The notes beneath the pieces are model-generated. The model saw nothing but the letters and a program-made list of their open reading frames with translations. It ran no database searches and was not told the DNA's origin. From Gammaproteobacteria bacterium (lineage in GTDB: Bacteria > Pseudomonadota > Gammaproteobacteria > Xanthomonadales > Xanthomonadaceae), in contig JAAZHF010000455.1 of assembly GCA_012510865.1 (NCBI GenBank), positions 1 through 9,571 on the forward strand: 9,571 nucleotides of DNA, in the 5' to 3' direction. Shown one piece after another: positions 1-7,676 of this stretch; within the stretch, counting starts at the first letter, position 1; each line of letters begins with the position of its first letter. A program made the translations under genes and the position numbers.

Positions 1-249
1 GCCGGCGTGGTCGGTGCCCACCTGCCACAGGGTGCGGAAGCCGCGCATGCGGTGGTAGCGGATGAGCGCGTCCTGCAGCGTGTGCTGGAAGGCGTGGCCC
101 ATGTGCAGGGTGCCGGTGACGTTGGGCGGCGGCAGCAGGATCGAATACGCCGGGCCGTCTCCGGCCGGCGCGAACGCGCCGCTGGCTTCCCACTGGGCGT
201 AGATGCGGGATTCGAAGGACTTCGGGTCGTAGCCGGTGGCAAGAGACAT
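1..249 (-). CDS. valS: Valyl-tRNA synthetase, N-terminal 83 residues (partial)
   Basis: Class I aminoacyl-tRNA synthetase that charges tRNA-Val with valine in the cytoplasm. Only the start is present; the gene runs off the left edge of the window. The 83 visible residues begin [20 protein letters not shown], which is typical of ValRS. They include the stretch [15 protein letters not shown], with the ATP-binding HIGH-type signature as HMGH at residues 49-52, followed by the family's usual GTDHAG at 78-83. The ATG at 249-247 gives an N-terminus of expected length. No strong Shine-Dalgarno is visible upstream. It is the third gene of pepA-holC-valS, 41 bp after holC, with a GC-rich hairpin in the spacer. 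Identity is secure; nothing can be said about the editing or anticodon-binding domains. Confidence 0.96.
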   Translation of the reverse strand, partial: MSLATGYDPKSFESRIYAQWEASGAFAPAGDGPAYSILLPPPNVTGTLHMGHAFQHTLQDALIRYHRMRGFRTLWQVGTDHAG

Positions 250-271
250 TGGGGACTCGCGATCGGGCGGG

Positions 272-289
272 GCGGGGGCGGGCCCCCGC
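272..289 (-). other. GC hairpin between holC and valS
   Basis: Inverted repeat GCGGGGGC / GCCCCCGC in the 41-bp holC-valS spacer: an 8-bp perfect complement, realistically a 7-bp stem with a 4-nt loop. No T-tract follows on the minus strand, so it is not a standard intrinsic terminator. It would lie in the leader of valS within the holC-valS transcript. A role in RNA stability or partial attenuation is speculative. Confidence 0.5.
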
Positions 290-290
290 G

Positions 291-731
291 TCACATGTCG
301 TACTTCTTCAGGTCCAGGCCGCGCGCCTTGTACTGCGTCCAGCGCGCGCGCAGCGGCTCGCGCGCGGACGGGTCGGCCGGCACCACCTCGAGCACGCGCT
401 CGAAGGCGCCCTCGACCGCCGCGTCGCGCAGGTTGAGCACCAGCGCCCGCAGGGGCACGTCCACGCCGGGGGGCACGATCAGCACGTCGGCCTCGTCCTC
501 CTCGCCGCCGCCGTCGTCGAGGTCCAGTCCGGCGATCTGGTGCGGCACGTAGGCGTCGGGGTCGAACGACCACAGCAGGTCGTCCAGCCGCTCGGCCTGG
601 TCGGCGTCGCGCGCCAGCACCAGCATCGGCTGCCCGGCGGCCAGCGCCTTCTTCGCGAGCTCGCAGACCAGCAGCAGCGGCTCGTCGCGGAAGCGCGGCT
701 TGGCGATGAGGTAGAAATCGGCGCGGGGCAT
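291..731 (-). CDS. holC: DNA polymerase III chi subunit
   Basis: Clamp-loader accessory protein. In E. coli, chi pairs with psi (HolD) and binds the C-terminal tail of SSB, linking the holoenzyme to SSB-coated lagging-strand template. The 146 residues match the family length (E. coli 147). Family landmarks are visible: RADFYLI at 3-9, a first helix CELAKKAL at 23-30, the [18 protein letters not shown] region at 37-54, FVPH-like YVPH at 61-64, LVLNL at 97-101, and a C-terminal basic helix ending YKARGLDL. A strongly acidic loop (about residues 70-82, D/E/G-rich) replaces a loop that is not acidic in E. coli. The gene lies between pepA (51 bp upstream) and valS (41 bp downstream), the same order as in E. 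coli. The ATG at 731 is the natural start; its ribosome binding site is weak. Confidence 0.93.
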   Translation of the reverse strand: MPRADFYLIAKPRFRDEPLLLVCELAKKALAAGQPMLVLARDADQAERLDDLLWSFDPDAYVPHQIAGLDLDDGGGEEDEADVLIVPPGVDVPLRALVLNLRDAAVEGAFERVLEVVPADPSAREPLRARWTQYKARGLDLKKYDM

Positions 732-747
732 GGCGTCAGGCCTGGGC

Positions 748-776
748 CGGGGGCGTACGGTGGACGCACGCCCCCG
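748..776 (-). other. 12-bp stem hairpin in the pepA-holC spacer
   Basis: Inverted repeat in the 51-bp pepA-holC spacer. The arms are 748-759 and 765-776, with a 5-nt loop. On the minus-strand transcript every position pairs, counting one G-U wobble. No T-tract follows, so it is not a classic terminator. Lying just after the pepA stop codon, it could stabilise the pepA 3' end or reduce expression of holC-valS relative to pepA; this is inference. Confidence 0.6.
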
Positions 777-782
777 CGCGCA

Positions 783-2261
<1,479 letters not shown>

Positions 2262-2298
2262 GGGGTCCTGTCGTGGAGTTCTGGCGTGAAGTGTTCCT

Positions 2299-2304
2299 TA
2301 CAAT
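2299..2304 (+). promoter_or_regulatory. Possible -10 box for lptFG (TACAAT)
   Basis: TACAAT matches the sigma-70 -10 consensus at 5 of 6 positions, in the spacer between divergent pepA and lptF, about 100 bp before the lptF start. No convincing -35 hexamer stands at the right distance, so the call is tentative. I could not pick out a clear pepA promoter on the other strand of this spacer. Confidence 0.3.
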
Positions 2305-2406
2305 CCGCGGTCCAGAATGCGGCGACGCGCCGCTGCGCCAGGGTCCCGGCGCGGCCGTAGCGGTGTAATGGACGAACCCCCGATTCTAATGCAAGGCCGC
2401 CCCCGG

Positions 2407-3129
2407 ATGCCGAAGCTCGACAGCTACCTGTTCCGCGAATTCGCCCAATCCACGTTCGCGGCGCTCGTTGTGCTGATGATCGTGAGCCTGGGCGGGGTTT
2501 TCGCCGACGTCCTCGGCGATATCGCCCGCGGCCGGGTCCCGGCGGGCCTGATGCTGTCCCAGCTCGGGCTGCAGGTGCTCAACTACCTGCCGCTGATCCT
2601 GCCCCTTGGCCTGATGCTGGGGCTGCTGCTGGCCGTGGGACGGCTGTACCGGGATTCGGAGATGCCGGTGCTGGTGGCGACCGGGGTCGGCCCGCGGCGG
2701 CTGCTCCGGCCGCTGATGCTGCTGGTCCTGCCCGTGGTGGCGGTGATCGCCGCCTGTTCGATGTGGCTCGGGCCCTGGGCCAACGACTATTCGCAGCGGA
2801 TGGTGGCCGAAGGCAACCGCAGCCTGCTGCTGGCCGGCCTCGAAGCCGGCCGCTTCGTCGAGCTGCCCGGCGGGGGAGGCGTGGTCTACGTTGGCGCGAT
2901 GTCCGGCGAGGGCTCGGCCCTGGGCCGGGTCTTCGTCTATCGCCAGTCCGGCGAGCGCATGGACGTGACCACCGCGCGCAGCGGCCGCCTGACCGTCGAC
3001 GGCGCCGAACGCTACCTCGACCTCCGGGAGGGCTTCCGGGTCGAGGGCCCGCTGAGCGACAGCCTTGATTTCAGGATGATGCGCTACGAGCGCAACGAGC
3101 TGCGCCGGCCGGACGCCGAGACCCGCTAG
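2407..3129 (+). CDS. lptF: LPS export permease LptF, N-terminal part ending at an in-frame amber codon
   Basis: LptF and LptG form the inner-membrane core of the LptB2FG ABC transporter, which extracts LPS and feeds it to LptC and the periplasmic bridge. The ATG at 2407 (MPKLDSYLFREF) matches the expected family N-terminus. In-frame ATGs at 2317, 2368 and 2389 would add non-conserved residues. As read, the product is 240 residues: TM1 about 14-37, TM2 57-79 followed by LYRDSEM, TM3 99-120, and the periplasmic jellyroll about 135-230. It stops at TAG 3127-3129, exactly where the chain should re-enter the membrane. The three C-terminal membrane helices are encoded beyond the stop in the same frame. 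Without readthrough the product should not form a working exporter subunit. The family assignment is certain; whether the gene is functional is not. Confidence 0.9.
   Translation: MPKLDSYLFREFAQSTFAALVVLMIVSLGGVFADVLGDIARGRVPAGLMLSQLGLQVLNYLPLILPLGLMLGLLLAVGRLYRDSEMPVLVATGVGPRRLLRPLMLLVLPVVAVIAACSMWLGPWANDYSQRMVAEGNRSLLLAGLEAGRFVELPGGGGVVYVGAMSGEGSALGRVFVYRQSGERMDVTTARSGRLTVDGAERYLDLREGFRVEGPLSDSLDFRMMRYERNELRRPDAETR
3127..3129 (+). other. In-frame TAG interrupting lptF (codon 241)
   Basis: Counting from ATG 2407, TAG falls exactly on codon 241 (offset 720). The frame then stays open and LptF-like to the TGA at 3499-3501. The local sequence is CGC-TAG-GCG. A single C-to-T change from CAG (Gln), within CCAGG, would produce it. 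All other complete genes here, and the true lptF end, use TGA. Confidence 0.95.
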
Positions 3130-3501
3130 GCGGACGACAACCCCGAGTACGACACCTCCCTGGCCCTGTTAGGCGACCCGCGGCCGGAAGCGCGCGCCCA
3201 GCTGCATTCCCGGATCGCACCGCCGCTGCTGGCGCTGGCGTTCGCGCTGCTGGCGGTGCCGCTGGCCCGCAGCCCGCCGCGGCAGGCGCGCTATGGCCGC
3301 ATCGCGCTGGGCTTCCTCGCCTACGTGGTGGGCATGAACTTCATGCTTCTGGGGACCCGGTGGCTGGCCGACGGGGTGCTCCCCGTGCACCTGGGGCTGT
3401 GGTGGCTGGTGCTGCCGCTGCTGGCCGGGGGCGCCTGGCTGTACTTCCGCGATGGCCGCGTCGGCGCGCCGCGCCGCCGCGCCGGGAGCGCGCCGCGATG
3501 A
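3130..3501 (+). pseudogene. lptF: C-terminal part of lptF (TM4-6), cut off by the amber codon
   Basis: Direct in-frame continuation of lptF: codons 242-364, then TGA. It contains the conserved GDPRPEARAQLH stretch (256-267) that precedes TM4, then TM4 (about 273-288), the SPPRQARYGR cytoplasmic loop (289-298), TM5 (about 300-320) and TM6 (about 330-347). With the upstream part, the gene would encode 364 residues, the normal LptF length. No ATG, GTG or TTG follows the TAG in frame until GTG 3256, which already lies inside TM4. Independent translation of an intact C-terminal half is therefore unlikely. Codon 255 is TTA, very unusual at this GC content. The stop overlaps the lptG start as ATGA, so a TAG upstream could also reduce translational coupling to lptG. 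Confidence 0.85.
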
Positions 3502-4607
3502 TGCCGCTGCCCCGGATCCACGACCTCCTCGTCGCCCGCGTCGTGGTGGCGACCGTGCTCCTCGCCTGGGCCGTGCTGGTGGGCCTGGACGCGGTGCTCG
3601 CCGCGGTCGACGAGATCGACAACATGGGCCAGGGCGAGTACGGCTTCGTGAGCGTGCTCACCTACGTCGCGTACACGGTCCCGCGCCGTGCCTACACCAT
3701 GTTCCCGACCGCGGCGGTGATCGGCACGCTGATGGGCCTGGGCCAGCTTGCCGCCAGCTCCGAGCTCACCGCCCTGCGCGCGCTGGGGGTGTCGCGGCGC
3801 CGGCTGAGCCTGTCGGTGGCGGTGCCGCTGGCCCTGCTGACCGCGCTGATGATGCTCAGCGGCGAGACGCTGGGCCCCGGCGCGCAGCGCGCCGCCGATG
3901 CCATGCGCGCGTCCGCGCGCTCCAGCGACATGATCGTGGCCCGCTATTCGGGCCTCTGGGCGCGCGAGGGCAACACCTTCCTCAACGCGCGCGACGGGCG
4001 CGAGCGCAGCGACGACGGCGAGGCCTGGCTGGAGCTCAACGACGTGCGCCTGTTCGAGTTCGCCGACGACGGCCGCCTGGAGTCGGTCGCTCAGGTCGGC
4101 CTGGCCGAGCATCGCGACGGCGGCTGGCGGCTGCGGGACGTGCGCCGCGTGACCTTCGAGGAGCGCGCGGTGGCCGAGGTCCGCGTCGACGAGGAGCGCT
4201 GGGACTCGCAGCTCGACGCCGCGTCCCTCGCCGCCAGCGCCGGCGGCGCCTTCCGCCCGCGCTACATGTCGGCGCGCGAGCTCGCCGAGGGCATCGATTA
4301 CCGGCGCCGGAACCGGCTCGACGCCAGCGAGTTCGAGGAGCACTACTGGGGGCGCTGGTACTACCCGGTGAACGTGCTCGCGCTGTGCCTGGCCGCGATG
4401 CCGTTCGCGTTCGGTTCGCTGCGCAGCGGCGGGCTCGGCCGGAGGCTGTTCATCGGCGTGGTGTTCGCGCTCGGCTTCTGGATGCTGCAGAACCAGGTGG
4501 CCAAGCTGGCGGCGGTCTACGGCTTCGATTACCGGGTCGCCTATGCCGTGCCTCCGGTGCTGATGATGACCGTCTCCTGGCTGCTGTTTCGCCGGCGCAG
4601 CGGCTGA
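3498..4607 (+). CDS. lptG: LPS export ABC transporter permease LptG
   Basis: Second inner-membrane permease of LptB2FG, partner of LptF in moving LPS from the inner membrane into the Lpt bridge. The protein has 369 residues (E. coli 360) and the expected architecture: TM1 about 11-33, TM2 about 61-84, a coupling-helix region SSELTALRALGVSRRRL at 87-103, TM3 about 103-120, a periplasmic jellyroll about 145-240, and TM4-6 at about 288-306, 316-336 and 347-364. The start lies in ATGATG (3498 and 3501), overlapping the lptF TGA at 3499-3501. GGGAG at 3484-3488 favours 3498. This tight overlap implies translational coupling to lptF. The gene itself is intact, so the lptF lesion is not part of general decay of this locus. 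Confidence 0.95.
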   Translation: MMPLPRIHDLLVARVVVATVLLAWAVLVGLDAVLAAVDEIDNMGQGEYGFVSVLTYVAYTVPRRAYTMFPTAAVIGTLMGLGQLAASSELTALRALGVSRRRLSLSVAVPLALLTALMMLSGETLGPGAQRAADAMRASARSSDMIVARYSGLWAREGNTFLNARDGRERSDDGEAWLELNDVRLFEFADDGRLESVAQVGLAEHRDGGWRLRDVRRVTFEERAVAEVRVDEERWDSQLDAASLAASAGGAFRPRYMSARELAEGIDYRRRNRLDASEFEEHYWGRWYYPVNVLALCLAAMPFAFGSLRSGGLGRRLFIGVVFALGFWMLQNQVAKLAAVYGFDYRVAYAVPPVLMMTVSWLLFRRRSG

Positions 4608-4625
4608 GCGGCCGCGATCGGCCGC
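4608..4625 (+). terminator. Hairpin directly after the lptG stop
   Basis: GCGGCCG / CGGCCGC, a 7-bp perfect stem with loop CGAT, starting at the base after the lptG TGA. It is followed by CTCTCCGGGG, not a T-run, so intrinsic termination would be weak. It may instead protect the lptG 3' end or act with Rho. Confidence 0.4.
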
Positions 4626-4651
4626 CTCTCCGGGGGCGTGCGCCGCGGCGT

Positions 4652-4680
4652 TTGAATCCCCCGCCGCCGGCGTCGACAAT
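4652..4680 (+). promoter_or_regulatory. Possible sigma-70 promoter for pgk
   Basis: TTGAAT (4652-4657, 4 of 6 to the -35 consensus) and GACAAT (4675-4680, 4 of 6 to the -10 consensus) are separated by exactly 17 bp, in the 103-bp lptG-pgk spacer. The predicted transcript would begin near 4687, about 24 nt before the pgk ATG. Of the candidate promoters in this window it has the best spacing. Confidence 0.45.
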
Positions 4681-4710
4681 GGCGCCCCCTGACAGCCGGC
4701 GCGCCGCGAC

Positions 4711-5886
4711 ATGACCATCCTCCGCATGACCGACCTCGACCTTGCCGGCAAGCGCGTGCTGGTCCGCCAGGACCTCAACGTGCCGGTCGCCGACGGCCGC
4801 GTGACCTCCGACCAGCGCATCCTGGCCTCGCTGCCGACGCTGCGCGCCCTGCTCGACGCCGGTGCCGCGGTGATGGTGATGTCCCACCTGGGCCGCCCGA
4901 AGGAGGGCGCGTGGAGCGAGGTCGACTCGCTGGCCCCCGTCGCCCTGCGCCTGGGCGAACTGCTCGGCCGCGAGGTGCCGCTGGTGCGCGCCTACCTCGC
5001 CGGCGTCGACGTCGCGCCCGGGCAGCTGGTGCTGCGGGAGAACTGCCGGATGAACGTCGGCGAGAAGGCCGACGACGAGACGCTGGCGAAGCGCTATGCC
5101 GCGCTCTGCGACGTCTTCGTCATGGACGCCTTCGGCACCGCGCACCGCGCCCAGGCCTCCACCCACGGCGTGATCCGCCAGGCCGCGCAGGCCGCGGGCG
5201 GGCCGCTGCTGATGGCCGAGCTGGACGCGCTGGGCAAGGCGCTGAAGGACCCCGCGCGGCCGCTGCTGGCGATCGTGGCCGGCTCCAAGGTCTCGACCAA
5301 GCTCGAGCTGCTGTCCTCGCTGGTGGGCAAGGTCGACCAGCTGATCGTGGGCGGCGGCATCGCCAACACCTTCATCGCCGCCGCCGGGCACGGCGTCGGC
5401 AAGTCGCTGCACGAGGCCGACCTGGTCGACACCGCGAGGAAGATCATGGCCGACGCCCGCGCCCGCGGCGCAGACATCCCGGTGCCGACCGACGTGGTGG
5501 TGGCGCCGGCCTTCGCCGCCGACGCGCCGGCGACGGTCAAGGCCGTGGGCGCCATCGGCGCCGACGACATGGTGCTCGACATCGGCCCGGAGACCGCTCA
5601 GCGCTACGCGGCGCTGATCGCCGGGGCCGGCACCGTGGTCTGGAACGGTCCGGTGGGTGTGTTCGAGTTCGACGCCTTCGGCAAGGGCACGCAGACCCTG
5701 GCGCGCGCGATCGCGGACTCGAAGGCGTTCTCGATCGCCGGCGGCGGCGACACCCTGGCCGCGGTCGACAAGTACGGCATCGCCGACGGCGTCGGCTACA
5801 TCTCCACCGGCGGCGGCGCCTTCCTCGAGTTCCTCGAGGGCAAGACCCTGCCGGCGGTCGCGGCGCTTGAGCAGCGCGGCGGCTGA
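4711..5886 (+). CDS. pgk: Phosphoglycerate kinase
   Basis: Cytosolic glycolytic enzyme that interconverts 1,3-bisphosphoglycerate + ADP and 3-phosphoglycerate + ATP. The 391 residues match the bacterial family length. The N-terminal substrate domain shows RQDLNVP (R19, D21, N23), SHLGRPKEG from S58, and [11 protein letters not shown]. The C-terminal nucleotide domain shows [18 protein letters not shown] and the hinge/phosphate loop GGGDT at 344-348, then STGGGAFLE near the end. The ATG at 4711 gives the usual start ([11 protein letters not shown]) but has no obvious Shine-Dalgarno. It heads the same-strand pgk-pyk-fda group, with 110 bp to pyk. Confidence 0.97.
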   Translation: MTILRMTDLDLAGKRVLVRQDLNVPVADGRVTSDQRILASLPTLRALLDAGAAVMVMSHLGRPKEGAWSEVDSLAPVALRLGELLGREVPLVRAYLAGVDVAPGQLVLRENCRMNVGEKADDETLAKRYAALCDVFVMDAFGTAHRAQASTHGVIRQAAQAAGGPLLMAELDALGKALKDPARPLLAIVAGSKVSTKLELLSSLVGKVDQLIVGGGIANTFIAAAGHGVGKSLHEADLVDTARKIMADARARGADIPVPTDVVVAPAFAADAPATVKAVGAIGADDMVLDIGPETAQRYAALIAGAGTVVWNGPVGVFEFDAFGKGTQTLARAIADSKAFSIAGGGDTLAAVDKYGIADGVGYISTGGGAFLEFLEGKTLPAVAALEQRGG

Positions 5887-5903
5887 GCGGGGCGCAGCGC
5901 CCG

Positions 5904-5927
5904 GCGCGGTCGCTTTGCGAACCGCGC
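5904..5927 (+). terminator. Hairpin after pgk
   Basis: GCGCGGTCGC / GCGaACCGCGC forms a 10-bp stem with one bulged A and a TTT loop, 17 bp after the pgk stop. No T-tract follows. It could be a weak terminator or an mRNA-end stabiliser between pgk and pyk. Confidence 0.35.
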
Positions 5928-5950
5928 GCCCACCCGCAATCCGGCTCGGC

Positions 5951-5956
5951 TAGCAT
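5951..5956 (+). promoter_or_regulatory. Possible -10 box for pyk (TAGCAT)
   Basis: TAGCAT (4 of 6 to the -10 consensus) lies 40 bp before the pyk ATG. No clear -35 was found. The pyk ribosome binding site GAGG (5987-5990, 6-nt spacing) is good, and the 110-bp spacer leaves room for a separate promoter. Confidence 0.25.
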
Positions 5957-5996
5957 TGGGGCGACCCGTCCCCACCCGCCGAACCCGAGGCCCCCG

Positions 5997-7463
5997 ATGT
6001 CCGAATACCGCCGCGGCACCCGCATCCTGGCCACCCTGGGGCCGGCGTCGGACGCGCCCGGCGTGCTCGACGCGCTGGTGCGCGCGGGCATCAACGCGGT
6101 GCGGCTGAACTTCTCCCACGGCGTCCCCGCCGACCACGTGCGGCGCGCGCAGGAAGTGCGCGAGGCCGCCGCGCGGGCCGGCGTCGAGGTCGGCATCCTC
6201 GCCGACCTGCCCGGGCCGAAGATCCGCATCGAGCGCTTCGAGGGCGGCAGCGTGGAGCTGCGCGCGGGCGACCGCTTCGAGCTCTACGCCCGGGACGACG
6301 CGCCCCCGGGCAGCGCCGCCGGCGTGGGCGTGAGCTACCTGGGCCTCCCCGGCGACCTGGCCGTGGGCGACGTGCTGCTGCTCGACGCCGGCATGGTGCA
6401 GCTGCGCGTGCTCGCGATCGAGGGCGACACCATCGCCACCACCGTGCTCAACGACGGCGTGCTGTCCGACCGCAAGGGCCTGAACAAGCAGGGCGGCGGG
6501 CTGTCGCTGGGCGCGATCACCGACCACGACCGCGAGCTGATCAGGGTCGCCGCCGACATCGGCGTCGACTTCATCGCCGTGTCCTTCTGCCGCAGCGCCG
6601 AGGACATGCACGAGGCGCGGCGGGTGGCCCGCGCGCACGGCAGCGATGCCGCGCTGGTGTCGAAGATCGAGCGCGCGGAGGCGATCGAGAACCTGGGCGA
6701 GATCATCGACGCCAGCGACGTGGTCATGGTCGCGCGCGGCGACCTCGGCGTCGAGATCGGCGACGCCGAGCTGCCCGGCCTCCAGAAGAAGATCATCCGC
6801 GAGACGCTTGCCCGCAACCGCGTGGTCATCACGGCCACGCAGATGCTGCAGTCGATGGTGGAAAGCCCGATGCCGACCCGGGCCGAGGTGCTCGACGTGG
6901 CCAACGCGGTGATCGACGGCACCGACGCGGTGATGCTGTCCGCCGAGACCGCGGCGGGCGCCCATCCGGTGCGGGCCGTGGAGGCGATGTCGCGGATCTG
7001 CGTCGGCGCGGAAAAGCAGTTCGAGCACGACACCGACTTCGAACGCGCGCAGCGGGGGCTGCAGCGCGCCGACCAGGCCATCGCGATGGCCGCCATGTTC
7101 CTCAGCGAGCACATCGGCGTGGCCGCGATCGTGGCCATGACCGAATCCGGCGGCACCGCGCGCTTCCTCTCGCGCTTCCGCTCGAGCGCCCCGATCTACG
7201 CCTTCTCCCGCCACGCCGGCACCCGTCGCCGCATGAGCCTGATGCGCGACGTGTTCCCGATGGCGCACGACAGCCGCGGCCAGGGCGCGCGCGAGGCCGC
7301 CCGCGACGCCATGGCCCTGCTGGTGGCCGCCGGCCTGCTTTCCGCCGGCGACCGGGTGGTCTTCACCAGCGGCGAGGCGATGGAGACCCACGGCGCGACG
7401 AACACCCTGCGCCTGCTCCAGGTGGGCCAGGACGGCGCCGCCCAGGGCCTCGGCTCCCTCTGA
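5997..7463 (+). CDS. pyk: Pyruvate kinase (PykA/type II-like)
   Basis: Catalyses phosphoenolpyruvate + ADP to pyruvate + ATP, the last step of glycolysis and of the Entner-Doudoroff route common in xanthomonads. The protein has 488 residues. The A domain begins TRILATLGPASD (8-19) with substrate/K+ residues R36, N38 and S40 in VRLNFSHG. The B domain lies about 70-170. The catalytic centre is SKIERAEAI with K223 and metal ligand E225, plus D249 in MVARGDLGVEIG. MPTRAEVLDVANAV and DGTDAVMLSAETA complete the conserved core. The C domain (about 345-488) contains GGTARF and the FTSGE loop. The sequence around 243-320 resembles E. coli PykA more than PykF. The ATG at 5997 follows GAGG by 6 nt. It lies between pgk and the aldolase gene on the same strand. 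Confidence 0.96.
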   Translation: MSEYRRGTRILATLGPASDAPGVLDALVRAGINAVRLNFSHGVPADHVRRAQEVREAAARAGVEVGILADLPGPKIRIERFEGGSVELRAGDRFELYARDDAPPGSAAGVGVSYLGLPGDLAVGDVLLLDAGMVQLRVLAIEGDTIATTVLNDGVLSDRKGLNKQGGGLSLGAITDHDRELIRVAADIGVDFIAVSFCRSAEDMHEARRVARAHGSDAALVSKIERAEAIENLGEIIDASDVVMVARGDLGVEIGDAELPGLQKKIIRETLARNRVVITATQMLQSMVESPMPTRAEVLDVANAVIDGTDAVMLSAETAAGAHPVRAVEAMSRICVGAEKQFEHDTDFERAQRGLQRADQAIAMAAMFLSEHIGVAAIVAMTESGGTARFLSRFRSSAPIYAFSRHAGTRRRMSLMRDVFPMAHDSRGQGAREAARDAMALLVAAGLLSAGDRVVFTSGEAMETHGATNTLRLLQVGQDGAAQGLGSL

Positions 7464-7490
7464 CCCCGGTACTCGCCGTGGAGCAGCATC

Positions 7491-7580
7491 CTTTGTAGGA
7501 GCGGCTATAGCCGCGATTGGCCGGGATTGCGGCTATAGCCACGATCGGCCCGGATCGCGGCTATAGCCGCTCCTGCAAAG
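7491..7580. repeat. Compound REP-like palindrome array (three units)
   Basis: Ninety bases in the 213-bp pyk-fda spacer. GGCTATAGCC occurs at 7503-7512, 7531-7540 and 7559-7568, an exact 28-bp period. The first and third copies extend to the 14-bp palindrome GCGGCTATAGCCGC. The 18-bp linkers match at 14 of 18 positions. The outer arms 7491-7517 and 7554-7580 are inverted repeats with one mismatch in 27. Inside them, CCGGG (7521-7525) can pair with CCCGG (7549-7553) around the middle palindrome, so nearly the whole element can fold into one long hairpin. The outer motif TGTAGGAGCGGCT...AGCCGCGA is of the REP type found between genes in Xanthomonadaceae and pseudomonads, often mobilised by RAYT transposases. 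No such transposase is present here. It probably limits transcription from pyk or stabilises its 3' end. Confidence 0.85.
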
Positions 7581-7634
7581 GGCGTTTCGCGGGCCCCGGG
7601 TGGGGTCGCCGGGGCTTCCAGGGGGCCAAGCGGC

Positions 7635-7640
7635 TATACT
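7635..7640 (+). promoter_or_regulatory. Probable -10 box for fda (TATACT)
   Basis: TATACT matches the -10 consensus at 5 of 6 positions, about 37 bp before the fda ATG. No good -35 lies at 16-18 bp; the upstream region reads GGGGCTTCCA. The ribosome binding site GGAG (7664-7667) stands 9 nt before the ATG. With the REP array between pyk and this box, independent transcription of fda is plausible. Confidence 0.45.
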
Positions 7641-7676
7641 GGGCGGCCCCGTCGCCAGCCCCCGGAGTCCGAGAGA

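Noticed and set aside
2317..2406. An earlier lptF start at ATG 2317, 2368 or 2389
   Set aside because: The added residues do not resemble LptF, whereas MPKLDSYLFREF from 2407 matches the expected N-terminus. The upstream ATGs lie in the likely promoter and leader region.
3120..3180. A frameshift as the cause of the lptF interruption
   Set aside because: Reading frame and homology continue in the same phase on both sides of the TAG, so it is a substitution-type nonsense codon and not an indel.
3256..3501. A separate small membrane protein starting at GTG 3256
   Set aside because: It would start within TM4 of LptF, and the conserved residues before it (GDPRPEARAQLH) are in the same frame upstream. 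It is the tail of lptF, not an independent gene.
3321..4820. A 499-codon minus-strand frame opposite lptF-lptG
   Set aside because: Same artefact of high GC. lptG is clearly coding on the plus strand, with membrane helices and family motifs; the antisense product has none.
5796..7391. A 531-codon minus-strand frame opposite pyk
   Set aside because: Antisense to a complete pyruvate kinase with all catalytic residues. The composition is biased and no motif is recognisable.
7503..7568. A short CRISPR-like array, because of the exact 28-bp periodicity
   Set aside because: The linkers between palindromes are similar to each other (14 of 18) instead of unique spacers, the repeat cores are only 10-14 bp, the outer arms are inverted, and no cas gene is near.
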